A stretch of 64,000 nt of DNA from a virus, in IMG/VR virus record IMGVR_UViG_3300027833_000044, positions 1 to 64,000 of that record; one strand, given 5' to 3'. The notes beneath the pieces are model-generated. The model did not search any database and was not told the DNA's origin. It saw nothing but the letters and a program-made list of their open reading frames with translations. Below, one piece after another: positions 39,659-50,137 of the stretch (position 1 is the first letter of the stretch; each line of letters starts with the position of its first letter). Position numbers and translations under genes: made by a program.

Positions 39659-41485
39659 ATGGCGACAACAATAAAATCAACCTCATTAGATTTTGATGCA
39701 ATCAAAAATAATCTAAAGACGTTTCTGGCAGAGAAAAACGAATTCTCAGACTTTAACTTTGAAGCATCTGGACTGTCAAATATCTTAGATGTCCTTGCAT
39801 ACAATACACACTACAATGGTCTGACCGCTAACTTTGCACTCAATGAATCTTTCCTTGGAACTGCACAATTACGTAGTTCTCTTGTGTCTCTTTCAGAAGG
39901 TATAGGATATATTCCAGATTCTAAAACGTCTTCTCAAGCACTCATTAAGATGTCTGTTAATTTAAGTGGTGTCGCAGGACGTACCGCAACATTACAGATA
40001 CCTAGTGGATTCAAATTTAATGCAACTGTTGATACCACAGAATATGTATTCCAGACCCTAGAAAATTTAAGTGCAACTGATAACGGTGAAGGTCTTTACA
40101 TATTTAAAGATGCTGCTGGCAGTGACACTATTAAAGTGTTTGAGGGAACAGAAAGAACAAAGACTTTCCTCATAACAAGAAAAGAAGAGAACGCAGTTTA
40201 CATTATTCCAGACGTAAATATGGATATTGATACTGCGGTAGTTCGTGTTTATGAAACAGCGGGTGCGTCTGCATTCTCTACATATACAAATTTACTTAAA
40301 GCAACAACAATTAGTGTTGCATCAACATTATATATTCTAAAAGAATCCCCGAATGGATTCTTTGAATTATCATTTGGTAATGGAACTACTTTGGGTAGAG
40401 CTCCAGATGCGGGTAACAAAGTTGTTCTGAGTTACCTTGCGGCAACTGGGCCTGCATCTGATACCGCTAAAGTCTTTGAACCACAATCTGGTATCAATGT
40501 GGCGGGTAGTAACTATTCGGTTACCGTTAGCACTGTCGCAAATGCAGTTGGTGGGGGTGAGAAAGAATCACTCGAATCCATTCGTAAAGTTGCACCGTTT
40601 CAATATGCAACTCAGAACCGAATGGTAACTGCGGTAGATTACTCTACTCTAGTACTGAGAAACTTCTCTACACTTATTAAAGATATTCAATCATTTGGTG
40701 GTGAAGATGCAATCAACCCAGAATTTGGGACAGTTATTATGTCGGTACTGTTCAATTCAGATGTAGATGCAGCAACCGAAGCAGTAACAAAACAATCAAT
40801 CCTAGACCTTTCTAACCAATTGTCTGTTGCATCATTTAATTTAAAGTTTAGTGACCCAGTAAAAACTTTCATTGAGACAGAAGTATTCTTCCAATTCAAC
40901 CCTAACTTGACAACACTTTCTAGGAATACAATCCAAGATAGTGTCAATACAATAATTACTAATTACTTCACAGAAAACACAGGTAAGTTTGGTCAATCAT
41001 TTAGACGTTCGAATCTATTAACTTTAGTAGATGACGTAAGTCCTGCTATCTTATCATCTCGTGCAACAGTTAAAATGCAGAGAAGATTCTCACCTACATT
41101 AACTAAGATTCAAGACCACACTCTGAGATTTGCAGCATCAATTGCTGAGTTCGATGACAAAAACTATATAGTTACTTCAAACGCATTTACTTATAAAAAC
41201 AAAGTATGTATTGTTAGAAACAAACTAAATTCTAATAAGTTAGAAGTCTTTAACCAAAATGACCGTATTGTTATAGTAGACAACGTAGGTTCATTCTCTA
41301 CTGATACTGTAAGTATAGTTGGACTACAGATAGATAACTTTAGTGGTGCAGAATCATTTATTAAAGTAACTGCGGTAGCAGCGAATCAAAGTGCAATCAC
41401 ACCGTTTAGAGAAGATATTATTGAACATGACAAATCTCAATCCTTTAGTCGTATTGTAGATGTGGATAGCGGAGTCACAAATTAA
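39659..41485 (+). CDS. 6: Baseplate wedge protein gp6
   Basis: The 608-residue protein has SLDFDAIKNNLKTFLAEKNEFSDFNFEASGLSNILDVLAYNTHYN read as pieces, followed by NESFLGTAQLRSSLVSLSEGIGY, the gp6/gpJ-type N-terminus. Central strands LPNGFFELSFGNG-like (SPNGFFELSFGNGT) and VSTVANAVGGGEKESLE are also typical. gp6 forms the ring of the wedges that rearranges on contraction. Length is close to T4 gp6 (660). The end overlaps gp7 (TAATG). Confidence 0.9.
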   Translation: MATTIKSTSLDFDAIKNNLKTFLAEKNEFSDFNFEASGLSNILDVLAYNTHYNGLTANFALNESFLGTAQLRSSLVSLSEGIGYIPDSKTSSQALIKMSVNLSGVAGRTATLQIPSGFKFNATVDTTEYVFQTLENLSATDNGEGLYIFKDAAGSDTIKVFEGTERTKTFLITRKEENAVYIIPDVNMDIDTAVVRVYETAGASAFSTYTNLLKATTISVASTLYILKESPNGFFELSFGNGTTLGRAPDAGNKVVLSYLAATGPASDTAKVFEPQSGINVAGSNYSVTVSTVANAVGGGEKESLESIRKVAPFQYATQNRMVTAVDYSTLVLRNFSTLIKDIQSFGGEDAINPEFGTVIMSVLFNSDVDAATEAVTKQSILDLSNQLSVASFNLKFSDPVKTFIETEVFFQFNPNLTTLSRNTIQDSVNTIITNYFTENTGKFGQSFRRSNLLTLVDDVSPAILSSRATVKMQRRFSPTLTKIQDHTLRFAASIAEFDDKNYIVTSNAFTYKNKVCIVRNKLNSNKLEVFNQNDRIVIVDNVGSFSTDTVSIVGLQIDNFSGAESFIKVTAVAANQSAITPFREDIIEHDKSQSFSRIVDVDSGVTN

Positions 41486-42498
41486 TGGCAATAAACCATC
41501 CACATGGCAAGAACGATACTCTGATTGATTTGAATAGGAGGGATATTACCTTCCCTAAAAATCAAATCCAAGAGATTCTTCCTGAATTCTTTAAAGGTAC
41601 GTATCCAAAACTCATAAGTCTTTTGGAGGAGTACTATCATTTTGAGACGGGGTCTGATTCTCCTTCTCGTTTGATTAGTGAGTTGTTCCTTAATCGTGAT
41701 ATTACTCAGAATGATATAGAACTTCTATCCTTTATTGAAGACGAACTTCTATTGGGTCAATCTTTCTTCGAAGGATTTGCGGACAAACGTGCTGCAGCAA
41801 AGTATTCAAACACATTATATCGTTCAAAAGGAACATTGTATTCAATACAACAATTCTTTAGGACGTTCTTTTCCATTGACCCAGACGTAATTTATACTAA
41901 GAAAAATGTATTTAAGGTCGGAGAAGAAGACTCTAAGATTGGTTTTAACTCTCAGAAGTTTATAACTGATAACAGATTATATCAAACTTTTGCATTACTT
42001 ATCAAATCAGAGATTGCAGAAACACAATGGAAAGAACCGTATAAGTTGTTCGTCCATCCTGCTGGCATGTTTGTTGGTAGTGAGGTACAAATTGTATCTC
42101 AAGCAAAGGATGAGATAACTGCTCCTTTGGTTCTGGCCGAACCACCCCCACCAATTACTATTGAAAATACAGGGGCGTTTAATGTGTTACCAACACTAGA
42201 TTTAACTGCAATTGTTGATGACCTATATAGTGATTCAGATGGTGTGTTAAGTAGAATTAATGCAGAACTTACTGATATCAGAGGGTTCAGACCAAATACT
42301 ATACAGACTATTGAAAATCAGTATTCATCATTGAGAGAAGCACAAACTGCAACATCTCCAACATTTGATGATTCTGACGAATTTGAAACAAATGGTATGG
42401 ATTTATCAAACCATTTCCATTGGGAAACAATAGACCAAGAGAAACATATTTTTTACAGTGCAGATAGTGACCAATACCTAAAAAGTTTTACATTGTAG
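41485..42498 (+). CDS. 7: gp7-like baseplate wedge protein, C-terminal domain only
   Basis: The 337-residue protein resembles the C-terminal third of T4 gp7: ILPEFFKGTYPKLISLLEEYYHF, a DKRAAAKYSNTLYRSKGTLYSIQQFFRTFF segment (T4: D-K-R-...-Y-x-x-K-G-x-x-x-S-x-x-F-L-F), and LFVHPAGMFVG. T4 gp7 has 1032 residues, so about two thirds are missing or located elsewhere. It should be the wedge initiator contacting gp6/gp53. Its own start overlaps the gp6 stop. Confidence 0.65.
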   Translation: MAINHPHGKNDTLIDLNRRDITFPKNQIQEILPEFFKGTYPKLISLLEEYYHFETGSDSPSRLISELFLNRDITQNDIELLSFIEDELLLGQSFFEGFADKRAAAKYSNTLYRSKGTLYSIQQFFRTFFSIDPDVIYTKKNVFKVGEEDSKIGFNSQKFITDNRLYQTFALLIKSEIAETQWKEPYKLFVHPAGMFVGSEVQIVSQAKDEITAPLVLAEPPPPITIENTGAFNVLPTLDLTAIVDDLYSDSDGVLSRINAELTDIRGFRPNTIQTIENQYSSLREAQTATSPTFDDSDEFETNGMDLSNHFHWETIDQEKHIFYSADSDQYLKSFTL

Positions 42499-42509
42499 TG
42501 TAAAATACT

Positions 42510-42517
42510 TATAAATA
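42510..42517 (+). promoter_or_regulatory. Late promoter (TATAAATA)
   Basis: Perfect TATAAATA 22 nt before ATG 42540; predicted +1 about 42523. Confidence 0.75.
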
Positions 42518-42539
42518 GATTAAATAGACGGATTATCAA

Positions 42540-43565
42540 ATGGCGAAACAACTACTAAACAGAGGAATAACAGCAAACGATGGTACAGGTGATACCTTAC
42601 GTACTGCTGCTCAAAAAATAAACGAGAACTTTGCAGAACTCTACACCTCTATTGGTGGAGATTCTGCTACTGCGAACGTAAAACTTGCAGCGAGTGGAGC
42701 AATCTTCGAAGGATTGGCATCAAATGCCCATCAAACTGTACTTTCTCCAGTTGAACCAACACAAGATAATACCGTCTATATTCCAGATGACAGTGGAACA
42801 TTAATATTAGACTCTTGTGCTCAGACGTTGACCAACAAGACTATTCTTGTTCCGACACTAACAACACCTAAGATTAGAGATGCGAATGCGAGTCATACGT
42901 ACAATGTACTAGTAGGTGACATTAGTGCGAACCGTAATATTTCACTACCCGCACTACAAAGTAATGATGAATTTGTGTTTGCAAATGCAACTCAAACATT
43001 ACTTAATAAGACTATCGGTGGGTTGACAGTTAATAACCCCGTGTTTGGTGGTATTTCTGGTGGTTCAATTCTGTTCGATAGTGCAGATAATGAATATTTA
43101 AAGTTTGTAAAGACTGCAAGTGCGGTAAACTTTGTCACAATGACAAACAGTGCCACAGGCAATAGTCCATCAATAGATGTAGACGGTGGTGACACAAATA
43201 TTAGTCTTGAACTTGCCGCAAAAGGTACTGGTGCAGTTGAAATCAAAAACAAACTTGTTCTAGAAAAAGGAACAGATGTTGCTTCTACTACTGCTATAGA
43301 TATGAATGAACCATTAACAGTATTTAACTCTGGTTCACAAATCCTTCCAACTATCGGAGATGGAACAATTCAAGGGGAAGTAAAATACTTCAGTAACGTT
43401 GGTGCGGGTGAAGCAAGACTTACTGTAGGTGGTACTTCAAATATCTATGGTGTAGGTAATAATGGCCATATCTCTTTCGGACAAGGTGACGGATGTATAC
43501 TAGTATGGAACTCAACTAAAAGCAAATGGTTTTTCGTGTCAAATAATGGCACAACAATAGGGTAA
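42540..43565 (+). CDS. Phage structural/fibre-like protein
   Basis: The 341-residue protein begins MAKQLLNRGITANDGTGDTLRTAAQKINENFAELY in segments, the N-terminal motif (N-D-G-T-G-D-x-L-R-x-A-x-x-x-I-N-x-N-F-x-E-L-Y) shared by many virion proteins of marine T4-like phages. A beta-rich middle has two T-L-T/L-N-K-T-I units. The C-terminal GCILVWNSTKSKWFFVSNNGT looks like a small glycan-binding or trimerisation module. It lies between gp7 and gp8, so it is probably attached to the baseplate. Confidence 0.65.
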   Translation: MAKQLLNRGITANDGTGDTLRTAAQKINENFAELYTSIGGDSATANVKLAASGAIFEGLASNAHQTVLSPVEPTQDNTVYIPDDSGTLILDSCAQTLTNKTILVPTLTTPKIRDANASHTYNVLVGDISANRNISLPALQSNDEFVFANATQTLLNKTIGGLTVNNPVFGGISGGSILFDSADNEYLKFVKTASAVNFVTMTNSATGNSPSIDVDGGDTNISLELAAKGTGAVEIKNKLVLEKGTDVASTTAIDMNEPLTVFNSGSQILPTIGDGTIQGEVKYFSNVGAGEARLTVGGTSNIYGVGNNGHISFGQGDGCILVWNSTKSKWFFVSNNGTTIG

Positions 43566-43570
43566 TTGAA

Positions 43571-44929
43571 ATGGCGATTATAACTCAAGATTTAAAGAAA
43601 CAAGTATTAAAGGATATCAAAACAGATTTTGATGCCGCAGGAGAAAATTACTTTGCAGTAATAGGTCGTTCCGAAGATTGGAATGATTCTGACATAGCGC
43701 CAACTGCCATAAGTTCTGCAAGAGAAGAAAGAAACTTTCGTCTTGGAGTACAATCTGCAAAAAACATTATTGATTTATCCTTTGTTGTTCCCAGATACAA
43801 CTGGTCTTCTGGTGCAATCTATTCCGCATACGATGATGCACAAGTAGGTTATCCTGCTCAGTCATACTATGTTATGAATGACAATAACCAAGTATACATG
43901 TGTATTCAACAATCTAAAAATGCGGCAGGACAATCACAGGTATCTAGTGTTCAACCGACTGGTAATACAACTGGTGTTGCATTTGATACCGCAGATGGTT
44001 ACATTTGGAAATTCTTATATTCTATCAGTGCTTTAGACGCAAACAAATATATTTCTGCCAACTATTTACCAATTAAATTACAAGGTGCGACTGACTCAGA
44101 TTCCCCTGCTGCTGATGTCGAACAACTTGCAGTACAGAATGCCGCTATCATAGGACAAGTTACAGGTTATGCAATTGACTCAGGTGGTTCAGGATATACG
44201 TCCACACCAACTGTCACCGTAATAGGTAATGGTACAAAAGCAAAAGCGAGTGCAACAATCTCTGGTGGACAAGTTGTAAGGGTAGAACTCATTGATAGTT
44301 CTGGTGCTTACACACTTGGTAGTGGATATGATTATGCAGATGTTACTGTAACTGGTGGTGGTGCTCCAACAAAGCCAGCGGGAATTAGAGCAATACTTTC
44401 ACCTGTATTAGGACATGGAGGAGACCCAAGGGATGACCTTCGTTCTACCTCAATCATGTTTAACGCAAAACCATCTGGTACAGAAGGAAATGACTTTATC
44501 ATTGGTAATGACTTCCGTCAAGTTGGTTTAATTAGAAATTTAAAAGACAGTTCTGGTTCAGTAGACTTTACTGCCTCTACAGGTATTGGTTTAAAGAAAC
44601 TAGTATTAGGAAGTGTATCTCAAGGGTTTACCGCAGATAACACTATTGAAGGTTCGACTACTGGAATCCAAGGATTAATTGACAAAGTAGATTCTTCTAA
44701 TATATGGTATCACCAAACCGAAGTAACTGGTTTTGGTAATTTTGGTTCAGGCGAAGCAATATCAGAAATAGATGGTAATGGTGCGGGAGTATTAAACGCA
44801 TCTTTTCATCCATACGTAAACCCAGAAATTGACGTATTCTCTGGTGAAGTATTGTATATAGATAACCGTGCAGCGGTTACTCGTAGTGCAGACCAGACTG
44901 AAGATATTAAAATCGTAATCCAAATTTAA
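43571..44929 (+). CDS. 8: Baseplate wedge protein gp8
   Basis: The 452-residue protein starts MAIITQDLKKQVLKDIKTDFDAAGENYFAVIGRSEDWND and has LSFVVPRYNWSSGAIYSAYDD and GYIWKFLYSISALDANKYI in the expected gp8 order. It carries extra Gly-rich beta repeats between about 195 and 270 (AIDSGGSGYTSTPTVTVIGNG). T4 gp8 is 334 residues, so this one has an inserted domain. gp8 is part of the wedge. It is the last classical T4 wedge gene in this run. Confidence 0.85.
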   Translation: MAIITQDLKKQVLKDIKTDFDAAGENYFAVIGRSEDWNDSDIAPTAISSAREERNFRLGVQSAKNIIDLSFVVPRYNWSSGAIYSAYDDAQVGYPAQSYYVMNDNNQVYMCIQQSKNAAGQSQVSSVQPTGNTTGVAFDTADGYIWKFLYSISALDANKYISANYLPIKLQGATDSDSPAADVEQLAVQNAAIIGQVTGYAIDSGGSGYTSTPTVTVIGNGTKAKASATISGGQVVRVELIDSSGAYTLGSGYDYADVTVTGGGAPTKPAGIRAILSPVLGHGGDPRDDLRSTSIMFNAKPSGTEGNDFIIGNDFRQVGLIRNLKDSSGSVDFTASTGIGLKKLVLGSVSQGFTADNTIEGSTTGIQGLIDKVDSSNIWYHQTEVTGFGNFGSGEAISEIDGNGAGVLNASFHPYVNPEIDVFSGEVLYIDNRAAVTRSADQTEDIKIVIQI

Positions 44930-44938
44930 GGTAAAGAC

Positions 44939-47900
44939 ATGTCAAAGACATTTACATCTAACGTATTTCAATCAACCTATAAGGATGATTTTAGGGACAG
45001 TGATAATTATCATCGTGTCCTCTTTAACAGTGGTAGAGCGATTCAAGCACGTGAACTTACCCAGTTACAAACAATCATTCAAGAGGAAATCGGAAGATTT
45101 GGTCGTAATATTTTCCTAGATGGTTCTGCCGTAAATCCTGGCGGGCCTCATGTCAATAGTAATTACGAGTTTATTAAATTAGATACTTCAGTAAGAACTC
45201 TACCAGACGATACCTCTTCTTTACTAGGACTTGAGTTTACTCATAGTGCAACAAGTACTGCTGTAAGAATTCTAGAAGTTGTTCCTGCTACAGGTTCAGA
45301 CCCAGCAACACTATATGTTCAATACACAAACACCTCTGGTGGTTCTGTGGGAACAAACCCTGTTCGTATGAATGCGGGTGTTGATATTTCAAGTGGTAGT
45401 TTTACCTTTACTGTACAATCAACAAATACTATTGCAAACCCTGCCGTAGGACAAGGTTGTCAAGTATCAAATGCAGCGGGTGATTTCTTTACTCGTGGAC
45501 ACTTTGTATTTGCAAAACCTCAATCACTTATTATATCAAAATATACAAGATATCCTACTAAAACTATTGGTTTTAGAGTAACAGAAGACATTGTTACTGT
45601 TGCAGATACTAACGAGTTATATGATAATCAGGGTGCAAATCCTAATCTATCCTCGCCTGGCGCTGACAGATATCGTATCAAACTTACTTTAGTAACAAAA
45701 GCTGACGTTGCCGCAGATGAAAACTTTGTTTATTACTGCGATATTGTTGAAGGTAATATAGTTGACCAAGTGACTGGTGCAGATACTTACAATGCACCTA
45801 ATACACTTGTTGCACAAAGAACCTTTGATGAGTCTGGTGATTACATTGCAAAAGACTTCACTATAGATTTTAGTGACTCAGGAGACAATTTACTTGCATC
45901 TGTATCAGATGGTACTGCATACATAAACGGACATCGTGGTGCAACAGAAAAACCAACACCTCTTACTATCGCAAAACCAAGAACTGACGTAACTTTAACG
46001 AATGAAGTATCTGGTATTAGTTATGGTCAATTTGTCTTGTGTAGTGAAGTAAAGGGTGACATTGGTTCATTATTTAAGACAGTTAATCTATCAACATCTA
46101 CTACTAACCCTGCTGCAAGTGTTACAGGTACAGCAAGAGTTCGTTTTGTAGAAAAGAGTGGTGCTCAATTTAAAGTCTATCTATTTGATATCAAGATGAA
46201 TAGTGGACAGTCTTTCCGAAATATTAAAACACTTGGTACTACCACAGCTAATAGAGCAATCCCTGTTTTTGAATCTAGTAAAGCAGTGATTAAGGATGCG
46301 ACTAAAGTAAACTTAGTATATCCTCTTCCTAATCCAAGACCAAGAGCGATTACAGACGTTGACTTTGAAGTTCAAAGAGTTTCTGCTACGATTTCTAATT
46401 CGTCAAGTTCATTCTCTATGCCCAACTTGACCGTGACTGGTGAAACGTATGTGAATACAAGTGATTGGATTGTTGTCAACGCATCTACTGGTGCGGTACA
46501 AACTGGTGCAACCTTTGGTTCTTCTGGTACTACCGCTATGACTGTTAGTAACGTAGCATCTGCCAATGCTATCGTGTATCATAAAGTTAATAAATCACAA
46601 CCAGTAGTTAGACCAAAGACACTAACCGATGCAACAAAAACTGCAACACTATCAACCGATTCTTTAACTGGTGCAAAATATCTAGATTTAAGTAAAACTG
46701 ATATCTATAGTGTACAATCAATTAGACTAACTAATTCTGGTGGTACAGATATCTCTCATCAATTTACTGTTGATGATGGTCAACGAGCAGGATTCTATGG
46801 TAATGGTCGATTGGTATTGAATGGTGGAGAGACTCAAAACGGAACAGTTTATTGTGCATTTAAACATTTTGTTCATGGTAATGGAGATTACTTCTCAGTT
46901 AACTCTTACGAAGGTAAGGTTGATTATGACAAGATACCCGCATTCAAAGTCGGGCCTAGAACATCCGTAAACTTACGTGACGTAGTTGATTTCCGTTCTG
47001 CGGTAAACTCTAGTAATGTATTTACTGCTTCAACACAAAACGAAATCCCTGCTAATGGTGATATCTTCCAAGGTGACGTAACATATTATGTTCCTCGTTC
47101 AGATAAAATCGTAGTTACAGAACAAGGTGAAGTTAAAAATATTCTCGGTGAAGCAGGATTCTCTTCACAGATTCCCGAAACTCCATCAAATACTCTAGGT
47201 CTATTTGAACTAGAACATAACGCATATGGTCTAAATGACTCTGACGTAGTTGTGACTCCTCTCAAAGCGAAAGGATTTACAATGAAAGACATCTCTGAAC
47301 TTGAGAATAGAATTGACAAGTTAGAAGAAGCAACAACTCTAAGTATGTTAGAACTTGATACCTCTTCACTTTTAGTTCTTGATTCTGCTGGAAACTCCAG
47401 AATGAAATCAGGTTTCTTCGTAGATAACTTTGTAAACAGAGCATTCTCAGACGCAGAAAACTCAGAGTATCGTGCTGCTATTGAACCAACTAAAGGTTTA
47501 CTTTCTTGTGCAGTGTTTGAAGATAACGTTGGACTTGTATATGACAGTGCCGCATCATCGAACACTATTCTTAAAGGTGATACGATATTCCTTAATTATA
47601 CACATGTTGAATCAATAAGTCAACCCGTAGTTTCTGGAACAGAGAACGTTAACCCATTCGCAGTTATTACTGGGGAAGGAAACCTTACTCTATCTCCCGC
47701 TTCGGATGAGTGGTTTCAAACATCATACAAACCCGCAAACGTAATTAACAAGACTGCGGAAGAACAACTAGGTGACCTAAACGAAGGTAACCTTGCAGTA
47801 GGTACTGCACAGAAACGTGGATTCGCTGGCGGTGGTGGTTCATGGCAGTGGTCTGGAGCGCCTTTCATTCCATTATTAGGATTCGGTGAATTCGGTATTG

Positions 47901-50137
47901 GTGGTGGCGGTGGTGGTATCGGTAACCTCTTTGGAGGATGGAGAGGAGCGGGTCAGTGGAACTGGTCTGGTCTAAACACCCAAAGAAGTTCAAACGGTAT
48001 AAACCAAACTGGTGTGTCTTCATCTAATGAAGGTGGATTTACTGGTAGAACAACAAGTTTCAGTCAACAAGTAGTTGTTGGTAATAGAACAGTTCGTAAG
48101 GTTGTTGGTGATAAAACTGTATCATTAACATTCCTTCCATTCATTCGTTCTCGTGAGGTATCTTTCCGTGCAGAAGGTCTAAGACCTAACACTAGATACT
48201 TCCCATTCTTTGATGGTAAAGATGTTGCAACTTTCTGTAAAGAAAAAGCATTCCAAAGACATGCAAGTGGAACTTTCCTAAGTGGTAAAGAAAATAGATT
48301 AGCTACTACTCACCCAGAGGGTTCTCAGAATTTAATATCTAACTCAAATGGTGAAATTGACGGTTCATTCTTTATTCCATCAAACGAAACAACTCGTTTC
48401 CGTGCGGGAACAAGAGAGTTTAAATTACTTGATATTAGTAAGAATGATGATGCCGCTTCTTTATCACACGCATCAAATAACTATGTTGCTCAAGGTACAT
48501 TAGACACCAGACAGAAGACTGTTACATCTACTCGTATTACTCAAGTAAGAACACGTAGATGGACAGAGACTACACGTGTCCGTAATCGTGACCCCCTTGC
48601 ACAATCATTCACAGTGACTAAACCCTCTGGAATGTTTGTTACTAAGGTACAGACTTATTTTAAAACCAAGGATGCGAATATTCCTGTTGAATTACAGATT
48701 CGTCCTATGGTAAATGGTGCTCCATCTTCTACAGAGATTATTGGTAACGCATCTAAGTTCTTGAACCCAAGTGCGGTAAACCTTCCTTCTTCTCAAACAC
48801 AAGCTGCGGTCTTAAATGCACCCACTACATTTGAGTTTGATGAACCAATCTTCTTGAATCCAGAACAGGATTATTGTATTGTTCTTCTTGCAGAATCAAT
48901 TGATTATAACGCTTATGTCGCAGAGACTTATGCGTTTGAACTTGGTTCTACAGAAAAACGTATTTCACGTCAACCATCTATGGGGTCATTATTTAAGTCT
49001 CAGAATGGTAAGACATGGGAGCCAGACCAAACAAAAGACCTTGCATTTAAAATCTTCACTGCGGACTTTGATACTGCGGGTGGTTATGCAGTGTTTGAAA
49101 ACGCTCCTCTCGAAAAAGAAGCTGTTTCAAGTAATCCATTCTTTACAACAACATCCGATGCGACAGTCACTATGTTATTCCCGAACCACGGGTATGATGT
49201 AAGTGATACTATCACAATTTCAGGTGCAGTTGGTGGTAATGGATTATCTGCGGGTAATATAAACGGTAACAGAACTGTTACTCACGCAGATGGATTCGGT
49301 ATCAAATTTGAAGCGGGTAGTACTGCAAATGCGGGTGGTAGAATTGGTGGAAGTGCAGTTAAGGCGGATAGACAAGTTCTGTTCGATACTGTTGTTCCCG
49401 AATTTACAACACTACAACCCGATGATACAAATATAACATATAATGTTAAGTTTACTACTGGTAAATCATTTGCCTCTGTCGGACAAACAAGATATCAAAA
49501 AGATGGTGCGTACTCTTCTGAGATTCGTATTGGAGACGAAAACTATTTCCCAACTCCAAGACTTATTGCTAAGAGTGCAAACGAGACTGCTGAAATTACA
49601 GGTGGTGCTAAGTCCACAACCTTTAAAGTTAATATGTCAACAGTCCGTAGCGATGTTTCTCCATTGGTTGATGCACAAAGAGTATCACTTAAAACTTCAA
49701 ACAATATTATTGATAATCAAGCGGCATCTGCTGCTGCGGGATTCAATGTTCCGTTAAGTTATGTTGCAGAAACCGCTTCGTTTGGTGGTTCTTCTCTTGC
49801 AAAACACATGACCACAGTTGGTCAACTCGAAGAACCCGCAGTTGGTTTAAAACTAATAATTTCTTGTTTAAGACCAGTTGGTTCTGCCTTTGATTTATAT
49901 TGGAGAGTTGCACAAGACGGTGAAAATATCTTTGATTTAGATTGGACACTAGAAACACCAGAACAAACGATTGCTGCTGATGAAAGAAACTTCCGTGATT
50001 ATCGTTTCCTAATTGGTGGAGATGGTGGAGATGTAGATGCATTCTCGCAATATCAATTTAAGATTGTAATGCGTACCAATAACTCTGCAAAAGTTCCTTT
50101 CTTTAAGGACTTACGTGCAATTGCAATGGCAACATAA
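44939..50137 (+). CDS. Giant baseplate/tail-fibre protein (DUF4815-type)
   Basis: The 1732-residue protein begins TFTSNVFQSTYKDDFRDSDNYHRVLFNSGRAIQARELTQLQTII in segments, then FGRNIFLDGSAVNPGG, the N-terminus I recall from DUF4815 proteins of cyanophages. Later SFRAEGLRPNTRYFPFFDGKDV and RDPLAQSFTV segments are also common to those proteins. Between about residues 958 and 1020 lies a Gly/Trp-rich insertion. It probably replaces or extends gp9/gp10 to link wedges and fibres. SD AAGG at 9 nt. It ends one base into the next gene. Confidence 0.75.
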   Translation: MSKTFTSNVFQSTYKDDFRDSDNYHRVLFNSGRAIQARELTQLQTIIQEEIGRFGRNIFLDGSAVNPGGPHVNSNYEFIKLDTSVRTLPDDTSSLLGLEFTHSATSTAVRILEVVPATGSDPATLYVQYTNTSGGSVGTNPVRMNAGVDISSGSFTFTVQSTNTIANPAVGQGCQVSNAAGDFFTRGHFVFAKPQSLIISKYTRYPTKTIGFRVTEDIVTVADTNELYDNQGANPNLSSPGADRYRIKLTLVTKADVAADENFVYYCDIVEGNIVDQVTGADTYNAPNTLVAQRTFDESGDYIAKDFTIDFSDSGDNLLASVSDGTAYINGHRGATEKPTPLTIAKPRTDVTLTNEVSGISYGQFVLCSEVKGDIGSLFKTVNLSTSTTNPAASVTGTARVRFVEKSGAQFKVYLFDIKMNSGQSFRNIKTLGTTTANRAIPVFESSKAVIKDATKVNLVYPLPNPRPRAITDVDFEVQRVSATISNSSSSFSMPNLTVTGETYVNTSDWIVVNASTGAVQTGATFGSSGTTAMTVSNVASANAIVYHKVNKSQPVVRPKTLTDATKTATLSTDSLTGAKYLDLSKTDIYSVQSIRLTNSGGTDISHQFTVDDGQRAGFYGNGRLVLNGGETQNGTVYCAFKHFVHGNGDYFSVNSYEGKVDYDKIPAFKVGPRTSVNLRDVVDFRSAVNSSNVFTASTQNEIPANGDIFQGDVTYYVPRSDKIVVTEQGEVKNILGEAGFSSQIPETPSNTLGLFELEHNAYGLNDSDVVVTPLKAKGFTMKDISELENRIDKLEEATTLSMLELDTSSLLVLDSAGNSRMKSGFFVDNFVNRAFSDAENSEYRAAIEPTKGLLSCAVFEDNVGLVYDSAASSNTILKGDTIFLNYTHVESISQPVVSGTENVNPFAVITGEGNLTLSPASDEWFQTSYKPANVINKTAEEQLGDLNEGNLAVGTAQKRGFAGGGGSWQWSGAPFIPLLGFGEFGIGGGGGGIGNLFGGWRGAGQWNWSGLNTQRSSNGINQTGVSSSNEGGFTGRTTSFSQQVVVGNRTVRKVVGDKTVSLTFLPFIRSREVSFRAEGLRPNTRYFPFFDGKDVATFCKEKAFQRHASGTFLSGKENRLATTHPEGSQNLISNSNGEIDGSFFIPSNETTRFRAGTREFKLLDISKNDDAASLSHASNNYVAQGTLDTRQKTVTSTRITQVRTRRWTETTRVRNRDPLAQSFTVTKPSGMFVTKVQTYFKTKDANIPVELQIRPMVNGAPSSTEIIGNASKFLNPSAVNLPSSQTQAAVLNAPTTFEFDEPIFLNPEQDYCIVLLAESIDYNAYVAETYAFELGSTEKRISRQPSMGSLFKSQNGKTWEPDQTKDLAFKIFTADFDTAGGYAVFENAPLEKEAVSSNPFFTTTSDATVTMLFPNHGYDVSDTITISGAVGGNGLSAGNINGNRTVTHADGFGIKFEAGSTANAGGRIGGSAVKADRQVLFDTVVPEFTTLQPDDTNITYNVKFTTGKSFASVGQTRYQKDGAYSSEIRIGDENYFPTPRLIAKSANETAEITGGAKSTTFKVNMSTVRSDVSPLVDAQRVSLKTSNNIIDNQAASAAAGFNVPLSYVAETASFGGSSLAKHMTTVGQLEEPAVGLKLIISCLRPVGSAFDLYWRVAQDGENIFDLDWTLETPEQTIAADERNFRDYRFLIGGDGGDVDAFSQYQFKIVMRTNNSAKVPFFKDLRAIAMAT

